Shown piece by piece: positions 1 through 6,462 of a stretch of DNA of 11,440 bases (positions are counted from its first letter, which is position 1; every line of letters begins with the position of its first letter). The stretch comes from Bacteroidales bacterium UBA1797 (lineage in GTDB: Bacteria > Bacteroidota > Bacteroidia > Bacteroidales > VadinHA17): contig DCFT01000153.1 of the NCBI GenBank assembly GCA_002319885.1, positions 1 through 11,440 on the forward strand, in the 5' to 3' direction. The notes under the pieces were generated by a model that made no database searches, was not told where the DNA came from, and saw only the letters and a program-made list of their open reading frames with translations. A program made the position numbers and the translations under genes.

Positions 1-1906
1 GGTCAATATGCCCGATTTTTCCAATCAGAGACCATGCTTCAGGGAAATCTATTTTTTCGAATAATTTATAGTTCTTGACTATAGCTGTTCTAAGATCAAT
101 ACTATGCAATCCTGAAAAATCAAGTATCCAAAGGAGTCCGTTACTATCTTCGTAAAGTCTGTAGCGGCGAGTAAGACTAATCCCGTTTTTTATAAGAACC
201 TCATTTGTAACTACTGTATGTAGTGTAATACTTCCATTGTACTCATTAAAGTTGATTTTATTAACTCCCTGTCCCGGAGTACCTGTTAATATGCTCCCAT
301 TACGCAATTTGATCAGAGACCTGATTGAATTATAATTATCGTTTACCGAATCATTCTTAATAAGTGAAAACTGATATAGTTTATTCTTCGGGATATCTAA
401 AATAAAAAGGCCACACAAAGTTCCAATGAAGAGCCTGTCTCCATCTTTTAACAAATCCCATACAACCGATCCCCGAAGATTATCTGCAACTCTGTTATCC
501 GAAAGTGGGTCGTTGAATTTCCCGTTATCTGAATTAAATTCAAGAAATCCAGGACTCAATCCGATCCAAAATTTCCCAAGATTATCTCCTTGCATACAAA
601 TAATATTGTTCTTCCGTATGCCAGAATCATAACACGTAACCTTAATGTTGCCTGATTGAATCTTGTACAAACCTCCTCCAAAGGTTCCGATCCAGAGATT
701 GCCTCTTTTATCTTTATAAATCGGATTTATATCCGCACTCTTAAAATTACTTATTATTAGATTTTTATAAGAAATAAACTGGGATTGAATTAAATTAAAT
801 TTAGATATACCATAATAACTTTGAGCAATCCATATTACTCCAGTGCGATCCTCAAAAATATCCTGAATAATTTTGTTATAGCCTTTATCTTCCGGATCTG
901 TAACATTACTTTTAATCAAATCATAAGATGCCTTGTTTGTAAGGGAGTCTAAGTTTATTTTATAAATTTCCTTTTGTGTACCAAGCAAGATATTTTTTTG
1001 CCGGTCAGCAAGAAGAGACATTGGAATTTGATCTCCTACAACCTGCTCCCTGAAGAATTGAAGACTCGATATATCCGTTACAGGCCCATGGAGGGCCATC
1101 CTGGCATTTTTCACCAGCCAAAGATCGCTTCCTGCCGCAACCAAATATGAATTTGAATTTACCTGTACAATGGCTTTTATATCAGATAATCCTTGATGTG
1201 TTTCTGATTCAAGCGCCTCATCAAGCCTTATAAATGTAGAAATGCTCTTCTTTAAAAAAAACAACCCCGATATGCATCCTACCCAAATATTTCCCTCCTT
1301 ATCTTCCATGATAGTTTTTACCGGATTATTCTTCCTGTCCTGCCCGGCAGGTAGTTGAATTAATTCTCGTTTATAAATGTTTTTAGCTTTTGTCGCAAAT
1401 ATAATATCAGTGGACAGGGGCTTTTTTAAATTATCACGAAATGATATTCTTATTAACCCTGACATAGATGAGGCCCAAATTCTGCCTCCAGAGTCTCGCA
1501 AGAGAACAGGATTAAGATTATAATTTGCATTTAAACTATCAATGGTTGATGGATACAACAGTACTGATCTTTCTTTTTGCGGGTCAAAAATTGTTATCCC
1601 GGCGTCCGATATTATCCAAAGAAGTCCAAGTTCGTCTTCCTGTATTTTATATACACTCTTGAAAGGAGGACAAGTTTTGCAGCCGGGATGTTCTTTGTAA
1701 AATGCGAAATCATAACCATCATATTTATAAAAACCATTATTGCTTCCTATCCAGATGAATCCGTGTTTATCCTGCATAATACTATTTATAGAGTGGTCCT
1801 GGAGACCTTGCTGAACAGAAATGCGATCGAACTGAATTTCTGGTTGTTGTGAATATGAACTTTGAATTACTAAAAGAATAATTGTAAGAATTAGGAATTT
1901 CTTCAT
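1..1906 (-). CDS. Two-component regulator propeller (Reg_prop) sensor protein, N-terminal part, cut by left edge
   Basis: The reading frame is open from ATG at 1906 to base 1 (635 codons) and continues outside the window. Residues 1-19 form a Sec signal peptide (MKK, hydrophobic run, then SYS-Q). The mature start has the classic 'FDRISVQQGLQDHSINSI' opening. At least eleven propeller-blade signatures of the type D-x-x-G-x-(I/L)-W-I-G-x-x-x-G-L follow, near residues 46, 91, 138, 202, 301, 353, 399, 441, 488, 536 and 587; the clearest are DKHGFIWIGSNNG, DKEGNIWVGCISG and DKRGNLWIGTFGGGLYKI. Proteins of this family carry about 14 blades in the periplasm, usually followed by a Y_Y_Y domain, one membrane helix, and a histidine kinase or DNA-binding output. 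That output half would lie left of base 1, so kinase versus hybrid regulator cannot be decided. No Shine-Dalgarno sequence is seen before the ATG, as is usual in Bacteroidota. Its ligand is unknown, and it is not adjacent to the receptor cluster at 5330-9780. Confidence 0.9.
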   Translation of the reverse strand, partial: MKKFLILTIILLVIQSSYSQQPEIQFDRISVQQGLQDHSINSIMQDKHGFIWIGSNNGFYKYDGYDFAFYKEHPGCKTCPPFKSVYKIQEDELGLLWIISDAGITIFDPQKERSVLLYPSTIDSLNANYNLNPVLLRDSGGRIWASSMSGLIRISFRDNLKKPLSTDIIFATKAKNIYKRELIQLPAGQDRKNNPVKTIMEDKEGNIWVGCISGLFFLKKSISTFIRLDEALESETHQGLSDIKAIVQVNSNSYLVAAGSDLWLVKNARMALHGPVTDISSLQFFREQVVGDQIPMSLLADRQKNILLGTQKEIYKINLDSLTNKASYDLIKSNVTDPEDKGYNKIIQDIFEDRTGVIWIAQSYYGISKFNLIQSQFISYKNLIISNFKSADINPIYKDKRGNLWIGTFGGGLYKIQSGNIKVTCYDSGIRKNNIICMQGDNLGKFWIGLSPGFLEFNSDNGKFNDPLSDNRVADNLRGSVVWDLLKDGDRLFIGTLCGLFILDIPKNKLYQFSLIKNDSVNDNYNSIRSLIKLRNGSILTGTPGQGVNKINFNEYNGSITLHTVVTNEVLIKNGISLTRRYRLYEDSNGLLWILDFSGLHSIDLRTAIVKNYKLFEKIDFPEAWSLIGKIGHID

Positions 1907-2254
1907 GAAAAGAGAAAATTAAGATAATATATTATTAGACTTTTATTTTATAATTATAGGTTATTTAATTATGAAAGTAAAGTTATTGCAAAAAGGTTGA
2001 CTGATCTCGTGACCTGCCAACCTTTATACCCATTTTACCTAATCGATAAAAAATCAACAAAATTGTTCGAAGAATAGTTAATTTTAGAATTTTACTTCTT
2101 AAACATTAACATTAAAGTTTTAATAGATCTCTGGTGTATTACGGCTTACTTTTCGAAACTAAAGTTATTGAATTGATTTAAGATTTTAAAGTACAGGTAG
2201 CCCAAAAATTTGTACTTATGTCCCAATCATAGCAAATTCAAGCAGCTTTAAAAT
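1907..2254. other. Intergenic region without a gene
   Basis: This AT-rich stretch of about 350 bases lies upstream of the propeller sensor gene. I see no open frame with coding character and no RNA gene. Only imperfect matches to the Bacteroidota promoter (for example CAAAATTG on the plus strand near 2058, no good upstream partner) are present, so the sensor's promoter is not assigned. Confidence 0.5.
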
Positions 2255-2284
2255 AAAAAGTCCTGACATCTGACAGGGCTTTTT
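2255..2284 (-). terminator. Intrinsic terminator of the small exported-protein gene, bidirectional in form
   Basis: An 11-bp stem with one G-T wobble (AAAAAGTCCTG / CAGGGCTTTTT) closes an 8-nt loop. Read on the minus strand it starts about 20 nt after the stop codon at 2304 and ends in a T-run (TTTTTATTT), as expected for a Rho-independent terminator. The T-run on the plus strand means it could also work in the other direction. It separates the exported-protein gene from the propeller sensor gene that follows on the same strand. Confidence 0.75.
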
Positions 2285-2303
2285 ATTACTTAATAAGATC
2301 GAT

Positions 2304-2726
2304 TTACAGACCAAAATCTTTATTGATGTCTTCTCTGGTACTTACATCTACAAACATAAAAAGTATATTCCCCTTATAAATGTATTCATCTACATCTCCA
2401 TTTGGATTAAGATATTTATACAAGCTTAATCCATCTTCTCGGGCCTTTAAAAGCTGCATAAATACCATCTTGGTTAGAGTACCTCTTTCGTAGAGCGGTA
2501 TTTTGTTAAACACCTTTCCATTATCAGAATAAGAAGTTATCTGGTCTATTGGAACACTTTTTCTTTCACCATTCTCCAACTGAAGTTTGGCTACTTTTGA
2601 ATATACAACAATCTTTTTACAATCCAGCCTACCTTCAGAAGTTTGCACCCATGATCCTTTTTGACCACCTGCCATACTAATAATTGAATAAGATAATGCC
2701 AGAAGCAGAATAGGTAACTTTTTCAT
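2304..2726 (-). CDS. Small exported protein of unknown function (140 aa)
   Basis: The protein begins MKKLPILLLALSYSIISMA-GG, a typical Sec signal peptide with cleavage likely after about residue 19. There is no lipobox cysteine, so it should be soluble in the periplasm or secreted. The mature part (about 120 aa) is beta-rich at first (KKIVVYSKVAKLQLENGE, residues 37-54), then has a 'FNKIPLYERG' segment, a short helix (FMQLLKAREDG) and a 'LSLYKYLN' segment. It ends with two more strands (EYIYKGNILFMFVDV). I do not recognise a named domain. I chose the ATG at 2726 rather than the in-frame ATG at 2741, because a GGAG (plus-strand CTCC, 2736-2739) lies 9 nt upstream of it and the signal peptide starts cleanly there; the longer form would add MENEI. 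It is transcribed away from the propeller lipoprotein gene at 3168 and ends at a hairpin terminator, so it is probably monocistronic. Confidence 0.8.
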   Translation of the reverse strand: MKKLPILLLALSYSIISMAGGQKGSWVQTSEGRLDCKKIVVYSKVAKLQLENGERKSVPIDQITSYSDNGKVFNKIPLYERGTLTKMVFMQLLKAREDGLSLYKYLNPNGDVDEYIYKGNILFMFVDVSTREDINKDFGL

Positions 2727-2837
2727 AATTTCATTCTCCATTTTTTAATTAATATTTAATTGAATATTCTTTTATGAAATTTTTAGTCTGAAATAAAGAT
2801 ACTTAAGGTGAGAAATTCCTTACTAGCACTATTGTGC

Positions 2838-2870
2838 CAAATGTTGTTTATTATAGTCCATTTTTGCAAG
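2838..2870 (-). promoter_or_regulatory. Possible promoter of the small exported-protein gene
   Basis: On the minus strand, CTTG (2870-2867), a 21-nt gap and AACATTTG (2845-2838) resemble the Bacteroidota -33 TTTG / -7 TAnnTTTG promoter. There is one mismatch in each box. It lies about 110 bases upstream of the ATG at 2726. In such AT-rich DNA one near-match is weak evidence. Confidence 0.35.
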
Positions 2871-2886
2871 AAAATATACAATAACA

Positions 2887-2910
2887 CAGAAAAGTACTTT
2901 TACTTTTCTG
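2887..2910. repeat. Perfect 10-bp inverted repeat with 4-nt loop between divergent genes
   Basis: CAGAAAAGTA (2887-2896), loop CTTT, TACTTTTCTG (2901-2910). It sits in the 440-base divergent region, between the two candidate promoters (2838-2870 on minus, 2951-2982 on plus). No T-run follows, so it is a poor terminator and a better candidate for a regulator-binding palindrome or an RNA hairpin. Confidence 0.7.
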
Positions 2911-2950
2911 AAAGACCTATATTAGTCAGTGGTTAGTGTGTAATAAAAAA

Positions 2951-2982
2951 TTTGACTTTGGTTTAATCATAGCCTAACTTTG
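2951..2982 (+). promoter_or_regulatory. Bacteroidota-type promoter for the propeller lipoprotein
   Basis: TTTG (2951-2954), a 20-nt gap, then TAACTTTG (2975-2982) match both the -33 TTTG and the -7 TAnnTTTG consensus of the Bacteroidota primary sigma factor. Transcription would start near 2990, leaving a leader of roughly 180 nt before the ATG at 3168. Confidence 0.6.
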
Positions 2983-3154
2983 TTCAAGAATTAATTTAAT
3001 AAGCTCTTTAGTGAACTAAAATTCTTGAAATTCACTAGACAAAATGAAAACCTTTTAAACTCTCTTTTACTCTTCTGTTTATTATCTATTTTTTAATAAA
3101 TATGATCTTTAATCATGAGAGTGATATGAATTCAAGACTGATTTTTAAAAGTTT

Positions 3155-3160
3155 GGAGGA
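3155..3160 (+). promoter_or_regulatory. Strong Shine-Dalgarno sequence that fixes the start at 3168
   Basis: GGAGGA lies 7 nt before the ATG at 3168. It is the only textbook Shine-Dalgarno sequence at a gene start in this window. It argues against the in-frame ATGs at 3102 and 3126, which would put 22 or 14 hydrophilic residues in front of the signal peptide. Confidence 0.75.
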
Positions 3161-3167
3161 CCATACC

Positions 3168-4067
3168 ATGTTAATAAGAACAAAATTCTACAAGACAATT
3201 TTATTGTATTTGATTGTTTCCCTATTCTTTTTTAGTTGTGGTAAGATAGAAAATGAAAACACCACTAGCATTGAAAACCAAATACCAGAAAAAATTTCAA
3301 CTAACACTGATTTATCGATGTGTAAGAAAAAACCTGGGGACACTTTGAAATACCTGGGCAAGTTTGAAACCCTTGTTTCCTTCGGCTTCACTCCTGATGA
3401 TGTTACTTACAGTCCTGAACATGGTGGTCGTCTATTTCTTTCCGCAGTAGGTACTGGGATTCCTTATACGACACCACAAGGGGTGTTCGAAGTTACTCCT
3501 AAGGGGGAGCTGATTCAATCTTTCACCTTACCTGCCAAAGTTCCAGGGATTTGTTTAGGGTTTAGTATAGCACGTATCAGTAATGGGCCCAAAATCGGTC
3601 ATTTCTTTCTCGTCAATTGGACCGAAGGACCTCAGACTCAAGTATGGGAGTTTGATCAAGAGTTCAACGTGTTGAATCAATTTCCTTTGGCTGGATCAGG
3701 AGCACCTAGTGACGCACTAGCCTATAATCCTAGAACGAAGACCCTTGTAATTGTTGATCCAGGGCCACCTAGTGAACTTATCGAATTCACGAAAGGGGGG
3801 AAGGAATTGAACTCCTTCCAAATTCCAAATACCTGGGGAATCACATTTAACGAAAAGACTGGCACTTACTTTAGTGTCTATAGGACTATAATTAATGAGA
3901 TATCAGCTTCTGGAATCTTGCTTAACAGCTACGACCTTTCCCAATTTGGCATAGTGGGTGCAGTGGGCATCGCTTATGGAGAGGGAAAACTTTATATAGC
4001 AGATACAGGTGATAATCCACCTTATAGCGTAGGTCTTGTCCACATAATGCAAGTTTCACGTAAATAG
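3168..4067 (+). CDS. Beta-propeller lipoprotein (SMP-30/NHL-like fold)
   Basis: Starting at 3168 the product has 299 aa: a lipoprotein signal peptide (MLIRTKFYK, hydrophobic run, FFFSC) with the acylated cysteine at position 24, a flexible linker to about residue 55, then a repetitive beta domain. Blade-like units are visible at about residues 76-121 (PDDVTYSPEHGGRLFLSA), 131-174, 181-220 (SDALAYNPRTKTLVIVDPG), 223-258 (WGITFNEKTGTYFSVY) and 266-281 (VGIAYGEGKLYIADTG). Each has the pattern 'predict/compare value, then local display of a strand pair' common to six-bladed propellers such as SMP-30 and NHL proteins. No catalytic metal site can be identified with confidence, so a binding or scaffold role is as likely as an enzyme. 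I counted 43% G+C over 3301-4020, against roughly 27-33% in lines sampled from the receptor operon. With its unusual Shine-Dalgarno sequence this suggests recent acquisition. It appears to be monocistronic, with its own promoter upstream and a terminator at 4207. Confidence 0.82.
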   Translation: MLIRTKFYKTILLYLIVSLFFFSCGKIENENTTSIENQIPEKISTNTDLSMCKKKPGDTLKYLGKFETLVSFGFTPDDVTYSPEHGGRLFLSAVGTGIPYTTPQGVFEVTPKGELIQSFTLPAKVPGICLGFSIARISNGPKIGHFFLVNWTEGPQTQVWEFDQEFNVLNQFPLAGSGAPSDALAYNPRTKTLVIVDPGPPSELIEFTKGGKELNSFQIPNTWGITFNEKTGTYFSVYRTIINEISASGILLNSYDLSQFGIVGAVGIAYGEGKLYIADTGDNPPYSVGLVHIMQVSRK

Positions 4068-4206
4068 TAAACAATCAAAGACATGACATCCACGAAAATA
4101 ATCTTTGAGCTTTTGTTTTATAATATATTTTACATTGGTCCCACAACTTCATAAATTTTATTTACCCATAGCATGTACTAGCTGGAAGAACAAAACTCCG
4201 TATAGG

Positions 4207-4229
4207 CCCCTCAGAAATGAGGGGTTTTT
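4207..4229 (+). terminator. Intrinsic terminator after the propeller lipoprotein
   Basis: A perfect 7-bp stem CCCCTCA / TGAGGGG with a GAAA tetraloop is followed by TTTTTATTTT. It is 140 nt past the stop at 4067 and before the SiaC-like gene, so it separates the two transcription units. Confidence 0.85.
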
Positions 4230-4317
4230 ATTTTGTACTATTGAGTTGCTATATTCAGATGAATAGTAGTATTATTGTGCTCGGGAATTAGGAGTAACAA
4301 TATTTACTAGTTAAAAT

Positions 4318-4710
4318 ATGCCGGGTGGAATTCATATTTTACCTTCTGACAATACTCCAGAATATCATTTTTGTACAGATGGAATGTTAAAGATCAGAGG
4401 AAGAGGGTTATATAAATATAAAACGGAGGATGTCAAACAAGTTCTTAATTGGATTACTGAATATTTACAGAATCCGGCCGAGATCACGTATGTGATAATC
4501 GCATTTGAATATCTAAACAGCCTTAGTACAGTAATCCTAGTCTCGATCCTTAGAAAACTTAATGAAGTTATCCTTCAGTCAAATAAGATCGTTATCCAAT
4601 GGTATTATGAGGAAGATGATGAAGACATGTTTGAGCGTGGAGAGTATATATCATTGTCTTTCGATATTCCTATTACAATTATCCCAGCATACATGCTCAC
4701 TTCTGATTAA
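4318..4710 (+). CDS. SiaC-family (DUF1987) regulatory phosphoprotein
   Basis: This 130-aa soluble protein has no signal peptide. It follows the DUF1987/SiaC layout: an N-terminal strand with 'TP' (residues 13-14), 'GMLKIRGRG' (22-30), a helix ending 'WITEYL' (45-50), the central 'FEYLNSLST' (63-71), and the hallmark 'IQWYYEEDDEDMFERGE' (93-109). In Pseudomonas aeruginosa SiaC is a switch phosphorylated by the SiaB kinase and dephosphorylated by SiaA; the unphosphorylated form stimulates the diguanylate cyclase SiaD. The phosphorylated residue sits in the Y-x-N-(T/S)-x-S segment, here probably Ser68. The usual 'PEN' motif after the first G-R-(S/G) is absent (residues 29-37 read RGLYKYKTE), so the protein diverges from typical members. 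An in-frame stop (TAA, 4312-4314) just upstream fixes the ATG at 4318. No kinase, phosphatase or cyclase gene adjoins it, so its partners must lie elsewhere. Confidence 0.82.
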   Translation: MPGGIHILPSDNTPEYHFCTDGMLKIRGRGLYKYKTEDVKQVLNWITEYLQNPAEITYVIIAFEYLNSLSTVILVSILRKLNEVILQSNKIVIQWYYEEDDEDMFERGEYISLSFDIPITIIPAYMLTSD

Positions 4711-4992
4711 AAGAGATTTTGTATTCTGCTCCATAATTAATGAATTGTAAAATATGTAATTACATTTGGTTAAGAGATAGTTATAAGATTGTTCTGTAAC
4801 AATCCTCAAATAGAATAGAAAATTTATTTGCAGCATATCAGAACTTTTCCGACATTTGATTTCAGCATACATCTACTATTAGTATAATTCGATCATGAAT
4901 CGTATGGTTGTCTTCGACTTCATTTATATTCAATTCAGGAGGTGCTCACTTTTTACTTAAATTAGGGATTTTCAGGAGTAGGATTAAATTCT
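4711..4992. other. Intergenic region with two palindromes, no convincing gene
   Basis: No open frame of coding quality is present; the longest minus-strand frame is antisense to the end of the SiaC gene. Two exact inverted repeats stand out: ATGTAATTACAT (4754-4765) and GATTGTT-CTGT-AACAATC (4787-4804, 7-bp arms). TACATTTG at 4761-4768 matches the -7 promoter box but has no TTTG about 20 nt upstream. A short transcript running to the hairpin at 4993 is possible but unproven. Confidence 0.45.
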
Positions 4993-5034
4993 AAAAATGA
5001 GTAAGATTCATCTGAATGAGGTTTACTCATTTTT
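4993..5034. terminator. Strong bidirectional intrinsic terminator
   Basis: AAAAATGAGTAA (4993-5004) pairs perfectly over 12 bp with TTACTCATTTTT (5023-5034). An inner ATTCA/TGAAT pairing (5006-5010 / 5013-5017) adds a second small stem. A-run on the left and T-run on the right allow termination on either strand. It is 280 nt past the SiaC stop and ahead of the operon at 5330. It would end either a long SiaC trailer or a small RNA of this gap. Confidence 0.75.
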
Positions 5035-5152
5035 TCATTTTAATGATTTCTCAGATATTCTTAAAGGTAAATTAATTTATACACTTCATATATTCTTCTA
5101 AATTAGAATGATTTTAAATTAGAGAGATTCCGAAAATAAAGCATAAAACTGA

Positions 5153-5216
5153 GTAACATTTTTGAGGACATCCTGATTAAACCATAACTTTTCTCTTTTG
5201 TGTAGTCCAATGTTAC
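5153..5216. repeat. Interrupted 12-bp inverted repeat bracketing the operon promoter
   Basis: GTAACATT (5153-5160) plus GGAC (5166-5169) are the reverse complement of GTCC (5205-5208) plus AATGTTAC (5209-5216). The five bases TTTGA between the left pieces contain the proposed -33 box. The arms therefore enclose the promoter and the likely transcription start, a place where a regulator could bind, though chance cannot be excluded in AT-rich DNA. Confidence 0.5.
5161..5192 (+). promoter_or_regulatory. Likely promoter of the lipoprotein/DUF4249/receptor operon
   Basis: TTTG (5161-5164), a 20-nt gap, then TAACTTTT (5185-5192) match the Bacteroidota promoter with a single mismatch (last T for G). 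The spacing is the same as at 2951-2982. Transcription would begin near 5200, giving a leader of about 130 nt before the ATG at 5330. Confidence 0.5.
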
Positions 5217-5329
5217 CTGATTTTTTATTCGTTAGAATTAAGATTTATTGATGATAATGAAATGAATGTGAATTCTCCAATTATTCTACAATTCTTCTTA
5301 TAGTCTGCTTAAACATTAAAAAAATCAAA

Positions 5330-6406
5330 ATGAAAAGAATTTTAATTTTATTTGCCATTACATTAATGGTTTTGGCTTGTACTAAGAATGTGGCAACTGA
5401 TGTTGAAATCTCAAAAACTTTATCTGATGCCAATGTTAGAGAAAATCTAAATTTAGCACCTCGTGACACCATGTCGCTAAACAAATTTTTGACATACAAA
5501 CCAATCACACCTCACATAAGAGATTCCCTAAATGAACGCGAACCTCGAAGTGGAAAGATGTTTTATGCCAATAAATCAGATAATCTTTCTGGAAGCAATC
5601 CTGAATACTCTGATGGAACTGGTTTGATTCATCTCAAAGTTTTTTGGGTAACCTCAAGTAATACTGCAGACATTCAAGAATTATCAGTTTCCGTTGGGTC
5701 TGATTATGCAATGGTTGGTGGTGGTGCTTGGGCTCATTATACGGGAAACGGGGCATTTCTTACTAAATCGATGCCATTAAACTCAACTACATGGATTAGT
5801 AAATCAAAAGACCATATAGTTCAGGATCTTCACAATTTGACAGTTTATGCGATTGGTATGAGGATTGACGGTGTTGACCCTGCCTACTTGAGGTCAAAGA
5901 TTCACATAACATCTTTCCAATCAACTACAAATAGCAATTCGCCTACTGCCTCTGTTTCTGTTCCGAGTGGTTGTCTTTTAGTTGGAGGTGGGGCTGACGA
6001 TCAATATAATGGTTATGGCAATATTTTAATTTCATCTAGACCAAATATGAACGAGTGGGACGTAGCAGGTCAAGCATATAGGCGATCAGATCCCTCAAAA
6101 ATTACTGCTTATGCCATAGGAATTGAAGATATTTCATATCCAAATGTTGGTCATCTTCAAGTTGCTGTTTATCAAACTCAAACAGCAGTTTTAAGTGGTG
6201 AAGGTGATTGTTATGCAGATGCTACCACAGGTTTTGCTCTAACTTGTCCCGGGGGTTATACAATTTCACACACCTATGGGCGTTTATTAGTTGGTCTATT
6301 TCCTTCTGAACCAGGAGCACAGGTAATATCAAAAGATACTCCTGGATTTTTAGATTATGGATCGGTTGGTGCTTATACAGTGGCTATACAAAAAAGACCT
6401 TATTGA
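5330..6406 (+). CDS. Lipoprotein with three tandem copies of an unnamed beta-rich repeat
   Basis: This 358-aa protein has a lipoprotein signal peptide (MKRILILFAITLMVLAC, acylated Cys17) and a low-complexity linker to about residue 95. Three repeat units follow at about 101-178, 190-266 and 275-354. Each opens with a strand (HLKVFWVTSS / KIHITSFQST / HLQVAVYQTQ). Units 1 and 2 then share LVGGGA or MVGGGA, Y-x-G-x-G, L-x-x-S-x-P, a Trp, and close with YAIG; in unit 3 the first motif reads LTCPGGY and the last reads AYTVAIQ. The period is 85-89 residues. I do not know a named family with certainty, and no catalytic motif is visible. The fold may be a three-bladed or trefoil-like beta structure (inference). 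It is the first gene of a plus-strand run, 56 nt before the DUF4249 gene with no terminator between, so co-expression with the receptor is likely and suggests a cell-surface or periplasmic accessory role. Confidence 0.8.
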   Translation: MKRILILFAITLMVLACTKNVATDVEISKTLSDANVRENLNLAPRDTMSLNKFLTYKPITPHIRDSLNEREPRSGKMFYANKSDNLSGSNPEYSDGTGLIHLKVFWVTSSNTADIQELSVSVGSDYAMVGGGAWAHYTGNGAFLTKSMPLNSTTWISKSKDHIVQDLHNLTVYAIGMRIDGVDPAYLRSKIHITSFQSTTNSNSPTASVSVPSGCLLVGGGADDQYNGYGNILISSRPNMNEWDVAGQAYRRSDPSKITAYAIGIEDISYPNVGHLQVAVYQTQTAVLSGEGDCYADATTGFALTCPGGYTISHTYGRLLVGLFPSEPGAQVISKDTPGFLDYGSVGAYTVAIQKRPY

Positions 6407-6462
6407 ATTATTAAGTAAGAAGAATTGTAGATTTTTACCTTATATTAAGAATTTCATTATCG

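Noticed and set aside
426..1852. Plus-strand frames at 426-632 and 1577-1852
   Set aside because: They are antisense to the propeller sensor gene, whose minus-strand frame carries clear blade motifs throughout. The plus frames show no domain or signal.
3102..3167. Upstream in-frame start of the propeller lipoprotein
   Set aside because: It would place 22 hydrophilic residues before the lipoprotein signal peptide, and it lacks the Shine-Dalgarno sequence found before 3168.
3188..3391. Minus-strand frame inside the propeller lipoprotein gene
   Set aside because: It is antisense to the signal-peptide region of a well-supported gene and has no independent start signal.
4562..4872. Frames at 4562-4750 (+) and 4651-4872 (-)
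   Set aside because: They overlap the SiaC-like gene in other frames or on the other strand and show no coding features.
5281..5508. Minus-strand frame over the start of the triple-repeat lipoprotein
   Set aside because: It is antisense to a convincing signal peptide and lipobox. Its hydrophobic look is the mirror of that region.
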